From the NCBI GenBank assembly GCA_964036045.1, contig OZ038385.1, positions 60,173,919-60,237,918 of the forward strand: DNA of 64,000 nucleotides, given 5' to 3'. Positions within the stretch are counted from its first letter, which is position 1. Every line of letters begins with the position of its first letter. The notes under the pieces are model-generated. The model saw only the letters and a program-made list of their open reading frames with translations, was not told the DNA's origin and did not search any database. The DNA comes from Eutreptiella sp. 'Long Island Sound 2002' (taxonomy: Eukaryota > Euglenozoa > Euglenophyceae > Eutreptiales > Eutreptiaceae). Made by a program: the position numbers and the translations under genes. Shown one piece after another: positions 1 through 10,900 of this stretch.

Positions 1-48
1 GCCCCCTAACCCCCACCCGCCGCCGCCCTTTGCAGAGCCCGCAGCACC

Positions 49-3000
49 ATGCCACGCCGACGGGGGGATGGGCCGGGGCACACCAGGGCCCGCCGCAGAG
101 CGCAGGAGGCGGCCGTCCGGGGCCTGGTGGCGGACGCGGTGGCGGAGGCAAAAGAAGCGCACGCTGCCGCACGGTGCGACCTGGAGGGCAGTGCGAGGGC
201 CTTCCTCAACGAGACCGCCCTCCCGGCCGTCCGCGCCCTGAACGGAGCGGGGGCCCCTACGCTGCTCCCGGCAATGCACCGGATCGTGAACGCCATCCGG
301 CCGGGGCTCATCAGCCCGGAAGCGGCCCTCTACGGGCACTGGATGGAGTGGCGCGAGTCCAATCGGTCGGGCCGGCCCCTGTCCATGGGGGACACCCTCC
401 GGCTGACGGGAGCGGGGTCTGCCATGTCCCTCCGCAGTAGCGCCCCATCCCTGCTGCACGCCCTCAGGACGCGCTACCCCGGGGACGCGGCCCCGTACCT
501 GAACCAGGCGCGGGCCACGTACCCGGGGGGAGTGTCCGAACTGGATGCGGCGCTCCACCTTCTACACCCGCCGGACGAGGACCTGGAGGTGGGCGAGGTC
601 ACGGTGTTCGTGGAAGGCGCGGACAAGGCGCCCGCCCGCCCCCGGCCGACCAACCCGGTGTATGACGGCACCGGGCCTACCCCCCCGTACGCCGTCGTCC
701 ACGAGGCGTTCCCCAGGGAGCCCACTTGGTAACCCGCCCTCCCACCGGCGACGCACGCGCCCCGCGGCTAGGCTAACCCAGACCTGCCCCCCCCCCTCTC
801 CAGGACCAGGGGTGCCCACCACAGGGGGCAGGTCCTCTGGCAAGAGTGCCCTGGCACCCCCCTCCTCCTCCTCGTCGTCGCGACCCGCGGGGGCCCGGGG
901 CGGATCCTGGGGATCACCCCCACTCACCTCTATGGGGCCACACCCGTACCCCGCCCCCCCCTCCCGGCGCCCGCGGCGCGGGACGGAGTACACACCTTCC
1001 TGCGCACACAGGAGGTCACCGCCGTTACGGGGGTCCACCTGGTGCGGCTGCCCCCGACACCGCTCGACGACCCCCGGGGGCCCAGGGCCCTGGGCCCCGC
1101 CCCAGACTGGGAGCTGTGGCGCGACGCGTGGGCCGCGTGGCTCCCCCGCCTACCCTCCCAATGCCGGTGGATGGCCGCGGACCCCCGGCCGTGCGGGGCT
1201 GACGCCACAGCCGGCCCCCCACCCCCTCCCCCCCTCCCCCCCGCAGAGCACCACACGGCACTGCCCACGGCACGGCACTGATGCACCAGGAGGTAGTGGG
1301 AAGGGCGCGCCTGCCACCACGCATGCCTACCAGAGTAACAGTGATGGCAGACTCCGATGGGTCCCTCCAGCGGGACGACCGCCACCACCGCCGGTCCCGC
1401 TCCCGCTCCCCCGTCTCCTCCCCGGAGTGGACGGGGGAGACCCTCGCGGAGCGCGAGGAGCGGAGGCTGGCGGAGGCGGCGGTGGTCGGGCCGCCGCCGC
1501 CGGCCCGGGAACCTGGGCCAGCCGAGACGGCCGCCCCCGCCGCCCAAGCGGCCAGCCCCGCCGCCCCGCCCCGCCCAGACGCGCAGGAAGCGGAGACCGC
1601 GGCGAGCCACGCCGCGGCCCCGGCCGCGGCCCCCGGCACGCCGCCGACAAGGGGGGCAGCCCCGGCGCGGGAGCCGGACGCATCGCCGAGGGCTGCCGCA
1701 GCCGCACAGGAGAGCAAGAAGGGCGGGCGAGGGGTTGCGACGGACCCCGCACGGGCCGTGGGCGCCTCGCCAGCGGCTGCCGCGGCAGCAGAGGAGAACG
1801 AGGAGGGCGTGCGAGGGTTTGCGACCGCGGCCACGGGCGCCTCGTCCGCGGCCGCCACGGCAGCGAAGGAGAGTGAGGAGGGCGCGCGAGGGGCTGCGGC
1901 CCCCGGCACGCCGCGCAAGCGGGGGAAGAACCCCGCACGGGCCGCGGACGCCTCGCCGGCGGCCGCCGCAGCAGCAGCAGTGGGCAGGGAGAGCGCGAAG
2001 TACCGCGCCCACGCCAACCCCGCCCACACCCACACCAGCCCCCCCAAGCCGTACCCCCCCCAGCCCTTCCCCCTGGGGCGGGAGCGGCACGTCCGCCCCC
2101 CGACGCGCGAGCGCTCGCCGACGGGCGTCACGCTGCCGCAACTGCAAAGGCAGCGGGACGCCCGGCGAGTGGTCCAGGAAGGGCGCAGCGGCGGGGGGGA
2201 GGGGAGCAGCGGACGGCGCGACAGGCAGGGGGCAGGGGAGGGGTCAGGGCACGGGAAGAGCGCGCAGGGGCGCGGGCAGGGAGCCCAGGTGCAGGGGGCG
2301 GGGCGAGGGGAGGTGGGAGAGCGAGCGGGCCAGGGCGTGGTGGACGAGAGGCGGGACCCGCGACACGGGCAGGGGGCCGGGGAGGGGCCAGGGCACGGGA
2401 AGGGTGCTCAGGGGCGCGGGAAGGGTACCCAGGTGCAGGGGGCAGGACGAGGGGGGATGGGAGAGCGAGCGGGCCAGGGCGTGGGGGACGAGAGGCGGGA
2501 CCCGCGACACGGGCATGGGACTGGAAAGGGGCCCAAGGGCAAGGGCAAGGGCAAGGGCAAGGGCCCCAAGGGACAGGAGGGACGGGGCATGGGAGCCCAG
2601 GGAGGAGGGCGGGGCGAAGGGAGGGGGGCAGAGGGCGGAGCGCCCCCGCAGCCGGACGTGCAGCCGGTGAGGTGCATCCCCCCCGGCATCCAACAGATGC
2701 CGGCACACCACACCCACCACCACCACCACCACCACCACCACCACCTCTACAACATCGACCCTGACGCCGGCGAGCTCGTCCCCCCCCAACCCCCACGACG
2801 CCAGCACCAGCAAGCCCCCCCCGCGCCGAGAGCGGAGCCGGCGCGGATGGCCTCGGCGGAGGTGGGACAGGGCGCGGCATCGGCGCCGCAGGCGCAGGGG
2901 CAGCGAGGGGGGCCGGCACGGGGGGCGGAGGAGGGCCGGCCATGGGACCGGGACTGGGGCTCAGTCCCGGACCCGCTGGGGGGGGAGACCCTCCCCCTGG

Positions 3001-3365
3001 TGGGGGAAGTGTACGGGTGGTTGTGCTGGGCCAACCAGGGGACCTCCAGGAGGGCGCGGAACCGGCCCTTCGATGCCGTGCTCCTCCGGAGGGACGGAGG
3101 AAACTTAGAGGCACCCCCGGGGGGGTGGGCGGCCCCAGAGGACCACGAGAGGGTCCTCAGGTCAGTGATCCGGGCGGCGTGGCCCGACAGGGAGCCAGCG
3201 TGGCCGGCCTTCCTGGAAGGGGGAGCGGTGCTCCGCATCACGGATGCGGACGCCAACAACTGGCTCCCCCGGGCTTTGCGTAGCGCCCTCGCCCACTGGC
3301 GCTACCGCCGGCACAACCCGCCGCCGCCGCAGCCCCAGCCCCCACACAAGCGGCGGCGCAAGTGA
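49..3365 (+). CDS. Three-exon gene for a 1061-residue low-complexity basic protein, function unknown
   Basis: I do not recognise this family. Exons 49-728, 804-1190 and 1247-3365 join in one frame across two short introns and end at TGA 3363-3365 (1062 codons). A possible 3' splice site (ctttgcag) at 29-36 suggests more exons upstream, so ATG 49 may not be the true start. Exon 1 encodes a mostly helical-looking segment of about 225 residues. Exon 3 opens with an RS-like stretch (RRSRSRSP), then a long Ala/Pro/Glu region, two 48-residue Gly/Arg repeats (about 2226-2518), a KG-repeat, and a ten-His tract near 2710-2742. It ends in a compact domain of about 120 residues (VYGWLCWANQG, then DADANNWLPRAL) with a basic tail HKRRRK that could be a nuclear signal. 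Continuity across both introns and composition unlike random GC-rich sequence support real coding. It could be a host gene or the first ORF of an unrecognised mobile element. Confidence 0.6.
729..803 (+). other. Intron 1 of the 49-3365 gene (75 bp)
   Basis: It starts GTAACC and ends in a C/T-rich tract with CCAG. A ctaac branch-like site lies near 773. Splicing makes codon TG|G and continues the frame into WTRGAHHRGQ; unspliced, the frame stops at once. Confidence 0.65.
1191..1246 (+). other. Intron 2 of the 49-3365 gene (56 bp)
   Basis: It starts GTGCGG and ends in a nearly pure C tract then CCGCAG, with a ctgac branch-like site near 1200. Removing it puts exon 2 in frame with the long ORF of exon 3; without removal the frame ends before 1281. 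The donor is not a strong consensus. Confidence 0.55.
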
Positions 3366-3456
3366 AGGCCCAGGCGGCGGGTACGGGAGAGTTTGGGGGG
3401 GGGGGATGGGCCCCCTGACCCACGCCCCCCCCACGGTATGACACGACGTGCGAGGG

Positions 3457-5598
3457 CGCGCCACCTCCCGCGGGAGGGAGTGCGGAGACCACGAGCGCGG
3501 GGAGGAACCTGCTGCCCCGCAACCCGCTAACCACTGACCGCTAACCCTCACGGCCACCCCCGGCCGGCCAGCGCCGCGCGACAACGGCCGGGGGATGAGG
3601 GGCCCCGGCGAGGGCCTGCGCGAGCATCCGGCTCTTGATAGGGGGGGCGGGTGAAGGGCGCGACCCCCTGGCCGATGGCTGGCCCCCGGGACCAGGACCG
3701 CCATGCCGCCCCCGCCCCTCCCCCCCGGCCGACGAGAGGCATCGCCAGGGGGCCAAAGGGCCCCCCCCAACCCACCCCCCCCCCCCCGCACAGACCCGAG
3801 GGCGGGCGGGGAGGCGGCCCCCCCAACCCCCCCCCCCCGCACCCACCACAGCAGGGGAGCCACAGGCGCGGCCCTCCGCCCCCCCAGGGCCGGGGGGGCA
3901 CCCCCCCCTCAGGGGGAACGGCGGCGCGATAAGGGCAACGGCGGCTGGGCCTGCTCCCGCGAACCCACACCGGCGTGCCGGAGCAACGCGCACAACGGAG
4001 CAGGAAGGAGGCCGCGCCCCACATGACCCTCCCGTAACCACAGCCCACTCCGAGGTGACAGAGGGGGGGTTACAAGTCAGATGGGGCCCCCAGGGGGGCG
4101 GTCCACGGGCCGCCCCTCACCCCCCGACCGCACGCGCGCGCCGGAAGGGAGCGCGCCGGCGACACGGAGAGAGCCAGGAAGGAGTACCACAGGCCGCCGC
4201 CCGGAACGAGAGCAGGGAGGCCGCGGCGCGACACCCCCCCCCCCCGCCCCCCCAGCAGCCCGCCAGCCGCGGGGGCCCCGGCCCCCACCCCCCGAGGCAG
4301 AAGGGATGGACCCCCCCCGCCCGAGAGGGGAGCCGGAGTGTGACCCGCCCCCCCGCCCCAGCCGCCGGCTCAAATGGGGGCCGCGAAGAACAAGTGGGCC
4401 CACGCCTGCGCACCGGGACGCCGCGCAGATCGTGCCCAGAGAAGCCGGGTGGGCGCGAACCGGAATGGTATGGGGGGCCACGCCCCCCATGGACAGCACG
4501 ACACCAGTGACGCCCGCTTTGTTGCCTACCCAGGGAAGACGGCGCGCCACCTCCCGCAGGAGGGAGTGCGGAGACAACAAGCGCGGGGGGAAACCTGCTG
4601 CCCTGGAACCCGCTAACCACTGACCGATGACCCACACGGCCACCCCCGGCCGGCCAGCGCCGCGCGACAACGGCCGGGGGATGAGGGGCCCCAGAGAGGG
4701 ACTGCGTGAGAATCCGGCTCTCGGTAGAAGGGGGCGGGAGAAGGGCGCGACCCCCCTGGCCGATGACTGGCCCCCGGGGCCGGGACCGCCAAGCCGCTCC
4801 CCCCCCCCCCTTGGCCGACAGGAGGCATCGCCAGGGGACGGAAGGCCCCCCCCCACTCCCCCCCCCCCCCTCCCACACAGGCCCGAGAGCGGGCGGGGGG
4901 GCGGCCCCCTCACCCCCCCCCCCCCGCACCCACCCAAGCTGGGGAGCCACAGGCGCGGCCCTCCGCCCCCCCAGGGCCGGAGGGGCGCCCCCAGCCACAG
5001 GAGGAACGGCGACACGGTAAGGGCAACGGCGGCTGGACCTGCTCCCGCGAACCCACACCGGCGTGCCGGAGCAACGCGCACAACGGAACACGAAGGAGGC
5101 CGCGCCCCGCATGACCCTCCCGTAACCGCAGCCCACTCCGAGGGGACAGAGGGGGGGTTTGCAGGTCAGCTGGGGCCCCAGGGGAGCGGTCCACGGGCCG
5201 CCCCTCACCCCCCCCCACCCCGGGGCGGCACTTCAGCCCCGACCGCTTGCGCGCCGGAAGGGAGCGCGCCAGCGACACGAAGAGAGCCAGAAAGGGGTAC
5301 CGCAGGCCGCCGCCCGGAACGAGAGCGGGGAGGCCGCGGCGCGACACCCCCCCCGAGGCAAGGGGGATGGGCCCCCCCCACCCGAGAGGGGAGCCGGAGT
5401 GTGACCCGCCCCCCCGCTCCAGCGGCCGGCCCACATGGGGGCCGCGAAGAACAAGCGGGCCCACGCCTGCGCACCGGGACGCCGCACAGATCGTACCCAG
5501 AGAAGCCGGGTGAACACGAACCGGAGTGGTATGGGGGGCCACGCCCCCCATGGACAGCACAACGCCAGTGACGCCCGCTTTGTTGCCTGCCGAGGGAA
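3457..5598. repeat. 1.07-kb tandem duplication, two copies
   Basis: Copy 1 is about 3457-4540 and copy 2 about 4541-5598. Landmarks recur at offsets of 1061-1086 bp: the ccacctcccgc block (3461 and 4547) and the atggggggcc block (4470 and 5531). The copies differ by substitutions and homopolymer lengths. Long C/G tracts dominate and none of the overlapping open frames is conserved in both copies, so I see no gene. The pair lies directly downstream of the 1061-residue ORF and could be its 3' region or terminal repeats of one element. Confidence 0.8.
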
Positions 5599-5869
5599 GG
5601 CAGAGGGACGGAAAGAGGCAGAGCAACCCCCCGCCCTACAGTCAGTCGGCGATCCGGCGGTGCTACTGTCCGCCTCTTACCCCTGTGCACATCAGTCAGC
5701 GATCCAACGGTGCCGCACCCCACTCAGCCCCCTCCCCCCCTGTCCCGACCCCGTGCACGTGGACTGGGGCCTCCCGGCACGCGCAACACGCTTCACAACG
5801 CACAGCCCCACCCTCAGGACTGGATTCATAGCCGACGACATCCCTAAGTCGCGTAAGAGACTACCGCGG

Positions 5870-5935
5870 CCCAGTAGTGAGAGCGTCGGTCTTCAATCGT
5901 CCAGTGCGGGGGTTCGATCCCAGGCGTTGGTGCTC
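5870..5935 (+). repeat. tRNA-like (SINE head or tRNA pseudogene) patch
   Basis: A good B box, ggttcgatccc, lies at 5911-5921, with an A-box-like tagtgagagcg about 35 bp upstream. The anticodon arm does not fold into a regular 5-bp stem, so a working tRNA is unlikely. Confidence 0.35.
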
Positions 5936-6179
5936 CTGGGATCCCTGCACGTAGAGCTCTCTAGTTGGCAACGCGGGAACCACCCCCCCCTCCAGCAACT
6001 CGCGCCACCACCGATACCGGTGGATCGGGTGGAGGTCTCGTTCGTTTTACCCCCCAGCCAAGAAAAACAAAACACATGGGAGCCACCCACCCCTGCAGCA
6101 GTGCGCACCGTCACCTGTACTCGAACAGGTCGATGGGAGGCCTCGTCCGGTATTCGACGGGATCGGTGGGAGACCACCG

Positions 6180-6240
6180 ATCCCGGGGTTCGAACCAGCT
6201 CCTTCGCGGTGCGCGCCTGGTGCGCTACCTCCGGGGCGGC
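6180..6240 (-). repeat. tRNA-like patch, minus strand
   Basis: On the minus strand, gtagcgcaccagg (A-box-like, 6217-6229) is followed by B box ggttcgaacc (6188-6197). The T-stem has two mismatches. It is best read as a tRNA-derived repeat head facing the patch at 5870. Confidence 0.35.
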
Positions 6241-7491
6241 TGCCTTCTGAGATACACTGGCACCCGGGTCACAGAACAAACGCGCCCGCAACCCCCTCCC
6301 CCTGTGCTAAGAGTAAGCCCGCGGTAGGGGTGCTCTGCTGGGCCATGAACCGGAACATTGGTGCACCACTCCAGCCACGGTCACCCCAACCCCCCCACGC
6401 ATCCCGCAGGGCGAAGCTCCGTGCGCATCAGGCTCGACATGGGAATCCGGCGGACCGGCGCCAGGACACCAAGTTGACACCTCTCTCCCCCCCCGCAAGA
6501 ACAGAGCGGGGCCCCCACAACCGCACGCCCGCGCCCACAACGCAGACCCCGACAGCCCACCCGGTGGACGGGCAGTCGGGGGAAGAGGAGCGCAAGACCC
6601 AGAACGCCGCACGCAACGGTCGAAGGCACCCCCCCGGGGACGCCCTGCCGCCGCCCCCACAACCCCAAGCCAAGTAGGGGGGAACCGGGACCGGACCGCC
6701 CCCCCCCAAGCACGCCAGACGGAGCACGGGACCGGGGCAGGACACGCGGAGGGGCACGGACCACATGGAATGGCCCTACCAGCGCCCAGTGCCGGGACCA
6801 CGCGAGATGCGCGCGCCACACCAACCAGCGGGGAGCGGACACCGCGAGAGCGCGAGCGCACACACACGAAAAGGACACGCGGGGACCACCAGAAGGGCAA
6901 CCGGACCGAGCGCGCGGAACGCACAGACCGCATGGAATGGCGTACCAGCGAGCGAGGATAAGGGACACCCGGACGGGACGGCCCGCCACACGCAGCGCGG
7001 AACACGCGGGGCGGGAAGGGGGAAGAAGGGGAGACACAACACCAGGTACCGGCCCGAACCCCCCCGAACCGGCCGCGAGCGCCGCGCACACACAGACGGG
7101 ACACTGCACCCGCCAAGGCAGTAGTGGCGCACAGCGCCACGCCCCAACCCCTAGGCTAGGCAGCCACCGCGCCAGCCCAAGGAGGTCCCACTGGCGACAA
7201 GCCAGTAGCACGGGCCCGGCGGCGCCGGTGCCCCGGGCGACCACGCATTAGGGGGGCGACGCAGTGGGTAAGCGCCCGCGGCCACGGCTGCAAATTGATG
7301 CACTGACCGGGGAGTGGCGAAACGGGGACGCCGGGGAGGGACGGGGCTCCGAGCTCTGTGAACCCGGGGGACTCCGCCACCAGGCAGGAGGTGCGTCTTG
7401 GAGGGCCCCCCACTAGGGCCCGGTGGGGAGGATATCACCTGGCCCGACCAGGTGGCCCCCCGGGGCCGAAAGGCGTCTAGTACCCGCAAAA

Positions 7492-8379
7492 TCAAACCTC
7501 AAACCTCAAACCCCATCCGGGTTTCCCAATAGGCGTCTTACGCCCCAGAGGCACATAGATGGCCTCATCGGGTAATCGAACAGAGCTGATAGTCAGCCTG
7601 TCCAGGAGGTTTCGCCAGTACTCGTTGCACCCATGGGCTCCCCAATCGGGGGAACACAGGACCATACGGGAACGTTCCAAGGCCACCTTGGTCAGGACCT
7701 TCCCCATTTCACTGAACCTGGGATTCCCGTAGGCCATCCCGAAAGAGAGCCAGTAAAATTTGTAGCTGCAGTTCTTCCCCTTGCTGCAGTAAAGGTCCAG
7801 TACATGCTGCTTGTCGCTGGCGAACAACTCCACACTCAGGTCTTCTCTAGAGTAACCCAACTCCTTCAGACCTTGGTCTAGGACTTCCCCCAATAGTTGA
7901 TAGTCCTCAGTTTTGGAGGCCGCCATCATGTTCGAGGGCTCCTCCTTCGATAGCCTCAGGTAACTTGAGGTATGTTCCGAGTGCTCCAGTGGCACAGACT
8001 CTCTGCCACTGCCGTGGTCCAGGTAGAGGAGGTAGGGCGCTTGCAGCGTCAGGGATTGTATCTGGGAGTGCTGCAAGAAGAAGTCAGTCCCCAATACAAA
8101 GTCGAAGGCCTCAGTGTCCATCACATAGAACCGATGGGCGATAGTCCGGGAGCCCATAGGTACCTCCACCTCACAGTCCCCGCAGCTGTGCACCACATGT
8201 CCATCCCCCATGCGTATAGCAGCGGTGGTCATGGTGTTCTTCAGGCTCCCACAAGGTAAAATTTTCTTGGCCACTATAGATATGGTGGCGCCTGTATCCG
8301 ATACCCCCAGGTATTCACGTCCCCCTAGTCGGATACGTACCCAAAACACCAGGTCTTGGGTGCCACCAGAGCGTCCCCG
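7492..8379 (-). CDS. pro: Aspartic protease plus methyltransferase-like domain
   Basis: This frame continues from the TGA at 8380. From Met at 8349, the protease active site is SDTGATIS (catalytic Asp at residue 18), followed by LGTDFF near residue 87, the usual flap-end signature of retropepsins. Residues about 174-280 form a second domain: ELFASDK, then YGNPRFSEM (207-215), CSPDWG (232-237) and IYVPLGRKTP. The order 'LFAS ... NPPF ... PDW' resembles adenine-methyltransferase-like domains reported in some DIRS-type and protist retroelements. Here the usual second proline of NPPF is Arg, so activity is doubtful. The ORF ends right after GKPGWG, where RT would be expected. Confidence 0.7.
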   Translation of the reverse strand, partial: RGRSGGTQDLVFWVRIRLGGREYLGVSDTGATISIVAKKILPCGSLKNTMTTAAIRMGDGHVVHSCGDCEVEVPMGSRTIAHRFYVMDTEAFDFVLGTDFFLQHSQIQSLTLQAPYLLYLDHGSGRESVPLEHSEHTSSYLRLSKEEPSNMMAASKTEDYQLLGEVLDQGLKELGYSREDLSVELFASDKQHVLDLYCSKGKNCSYKFYWLSFGMAYGNPRFSEMGKVLTKVALERSRMVLCSPDWGAHGCNEYWRNLLDRLTISSVRLPDEAIYVPLGRKTPIGKPGWGLRFEV

Positions 8380-9216
8380 TCAGAACTCCGCGGGACAGGT
8401 CACCTCAAACCCCTTGTTCTGCAGCTTGCAGGCCGTCCTCATGAAACGGCTTCTCTTCTTAGCATTGCCGTCATCACCACCTTCGTGCTCACGCTTGGCC
8501 CCTTGTTCTTTCTGGGCCTGCATCTGTGAGCGTGTGGTAGGACCAGACTGCCCTCCAGAGGGCTCGGAGTTCCCCCCTGGATTAGGGTTGGGGTTGCCTC
8601 CGTTCTTGTCCGTGTTCTTGTTGTCCTTGTCTGGCTGGCGGTTAGCGCCTCCTCCTCGTCCACCTTGACTCTTGTCTTGCCCTTGTCCACGTCCTTTCGA
8701 CTTGCCCTTGCAGGAGTCGTTGCCTTTGCCTTTGCCTCCAGCTTTGCCTGAGCCTTTGCCTGGATCTTCACCCTTAAGCTTCGCCGATAGGCGTTGCTTA
8801 TGGTAGCACTCATCCTCGTAGTGCTTCCTCTTCCCACAGAAGCCACACGTGATGGTGCACCTGTAATGATCCGGCAGCTTCGCTTTGGCACCGGTGTTCT
8901 TCTCCTGCTGCTTCCCCTCGACTACGAAGCAGTCTCGCTGCTCGCAGTCAGGGGCGTGCTGCAGGTGGCCCTGCTCGTCTCTGGCATCACACCAGAAGAG
9001 CTCCTTGACATTCTCCATGATACGGGCGTGGGCGTGTTTGGGGGTATTCCCCTGCCCAGGTCTGGATCCTTGGTACCCTTTGCCATGGCCTCCAGAACCT
9101 CCTCCTCCAGGACGGTAGTTGTTCAGGTGCTGGTCGCTTTCTTTCTCCAGCGCCAGCTCCAGGAGTAGTACACATAGATCCTCGTAGCGGAGGGATCTAG
9201 CCTTGCGCTCTGCCGT
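8380..9216 (-). pseudogene. gag: Gag zinc-knuckle (nucleocapsid) segment
   Basis: Same frame as the Gag body, after the TAA at 9217. A canonical CCHC knuckle, CGFCGKRKHYEDEC, lies at 8806-8847, with Cys, Cys, His and Cys all in place. A Gly/Lys-rich and Asn-rich basic linker follows. In Gag proteins this part packages the element RNA. The frame ends at TGA 8380-8382 (context UGA-CGG), and the protease lies immediately beyond in the same frame. That layout would suit stop-codon readthrough to make Gag-Pol, though a plain nonsense mutation is equally possible. Confidence 0.65.
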
Positions 9217-10879
9217 TTAACGGCACTCGTCCCGCAGCTCTCGAGGGAGCTTAGCCACCAACAAGAAGAGCAGGTCGTCGCTGCTGTAGGAACCGGGCGT
9301 CAATCGTCCAGCCCAGTGATCCAGGTCAGCCAGCAGCTCAGAGACCGTGCCAGGTTTGGCGTTGTTGGGCAGCACGGGCAGGTTCTGGATCTCGGCCCTG
9401 ATGGAGAGGTCGGTTTCGTAGGTCGGGTACTGCCTCTCCCAGGCAACAAATACATCGGCAAAGGTGGCGGAGTTAGTCACGATCTGTCTGACCTGCTTCT
9501 CCAGGTACTTGGTCTTGCAGCACTGCAGGAGCAGATCACACTTCACCCGTCCACTAGCGTGGGTTTGGCTGGTCAATCGGAGAAACCGCCCAAATATTCT
9601 CAGCGAACTCGCTGAGGTCCTTGCCTGTGAACTCGGGCAGGTTCACCACGATCTTGGAGGTGGCAATAGCCTTAGCCTCCTGAGACCTGCGTCCCTCAGG
9701 GCGTCGGGTCTTCCTCTTCTTCTTCTTCTTCTTCCCGCTTTGGTTCTCGGGGTCCTCCGGGTCGTCGTCCTTCGAGGGTGAAGCAGAAGTCATAGACGGC
9801 GGCTCATCATCGGAGGGGTGTCCGCCTAGATCACTAGAGCCATAAGGCTCCACGTCCACCATTGCCCTCAAGGCTGTCAGCCCCAGCCGGTCCAGCTCGG
9901 CTCTCGTAGAATTCGTCACTTGGCTGTAGGGCGGCTGGGCCGTTCTCGGTACGAAAGGACTTCTCGGTATAGCTGCAGGGGTCGGCATCGGTCGGCCCCT
10001 CAGGCTCCCCAGGGTGTTTGTCAGCCCTGCCACCAGGTGGTTGGCCTGTACTCGATGGGGTGACACTCCCACCGTGGTAGGTGACGCTTGGGGCGATATC
10101 ATCAGGGGCTCCGGTTTCTCTCGAATTTCTTGAGTGAGGTCGCAAACAATTTTAGAGGTGGCTCCTCGGAGCACCTCGTTGATCTCCGACCGCGTCAAGG
10201 ACCTGTTGGAGGATCTCCCCGATCCTCTACTCCTGCCTCCAAGAGACTCAGGTCCTCTCCTCAACCAACTCAAGGTTGCATACCCAGGAACATCCACATA
10301 GGTTCCCGTAGCGGGTAGAGGATGGTGATAGTCAGCCGCATACCATCGCGGCGCCGAACTGGAGGCCACCGGCTCACTGGCAGTAGTTGCCTCAGGAAAC
10401 GCAGTGGTAGGTGGGCCCAAACCATAGGCAGGGTAGGTAGGCATACCAGTAAAGCCTGTGCCCTCTGCCATAGGCGGGTTGGTTATGGGTGTGGATGTTG
10501 CAGCGGCTGGGTCTGGAATTGGGAGTGTTGTGGTTATAGGAGAGGGTGATGCGTGGAGGCCAGAAGCGCTTGGTGCACCTTCGAAGGTAGGCTCATTTGT
10601 CAGGTCTTGCCCTTGGTCTTCTCCTTCGTCTGCTATGCCTTCTCCAGCATCCTTCTCGCTCTCTCTCTTCCTCTTCACAGGATGAGTGACCACCTCCTCG
10701 ACTGAGAGGGCCCGGAAGGATGACTGGAGTCCTTCCAACGAATCCTCCGCCACGTCCACTGGCCCATGTAAGGGCTCCGAAGGTACAGCACTAGGTCCAG
10801 GTCCAGGTTCACCACGTGCTGGCCTTGCTGGTGCCTCAGGCGCCGTCTTCACGTCGGTGTCCTCTTTCTTTGTGTCCAT
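9217..10879 (-). pseudogene. gag: Retrotransposon Gag, N-terminal and body
   Basis: The ORF opens at ATG 10879 (MDTKKEDTD) and runs 441 codons. About 400 residues are disordered, rich in Pro, Ser and Glu, with a lysine block (KKKKKKRKTRR) before NLPEFTGKDLSEF. Near 9590 (sequence aatatttggg) that frame goes astray while the next frame continues as FLRLTSQTHASGRVK and on to LLVAKLPRELRDECR, so one base is gained or lost, or a ribosomal shift occurs here. The second part looks like the helical retrotransposon Gag capsid domain (YETDLSIRAEI, ADLDHWAGRL). It meets TAA at 9217-9219, after which the same frame stays open into the zinc-knuckle region. Confidence 0.65.
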
Positions 10880-10900
10880 CTTCGGTCGCCCTTCTGCTTA

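Larger units (their letters stand above)
5599..7491. other. GC-rich interval without a supported gene
   Basis: Very GC-rich, with many overlapping long open frames on both strands, as expected when stop codons are rare. Two tRNA-like patches (5870-5935 on +, 6180-6240 on -) are the only structure I can point to. Confidence 0.5.
7492..10900 (-). mobile_element. Gag-protease part of a retrotransposon, RT absent
   Basis: On the minus strand in order: a proline/serine-rich Gag leader, a Gag body, a CCHC zinc knuckle, a retroviral-type aspartic protease and a methyltransferase-like domain, ending at a stop at 7492. No reverse transcriptase, RNase H or integrase follows, and I found no matching LTRs on the two sides. 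The element is therefore a 3'-truncated copy or a non-autonomous derivative. Three lesions are visible: a one-base frameshift near 9590, an in-frame TAA at 9217-9219 and an in-frame TGA at 8380-8382. Base composition is close to 55% GC, quite unlike the 1-7.4 kb DNA next to it. Confidence 0.75.
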
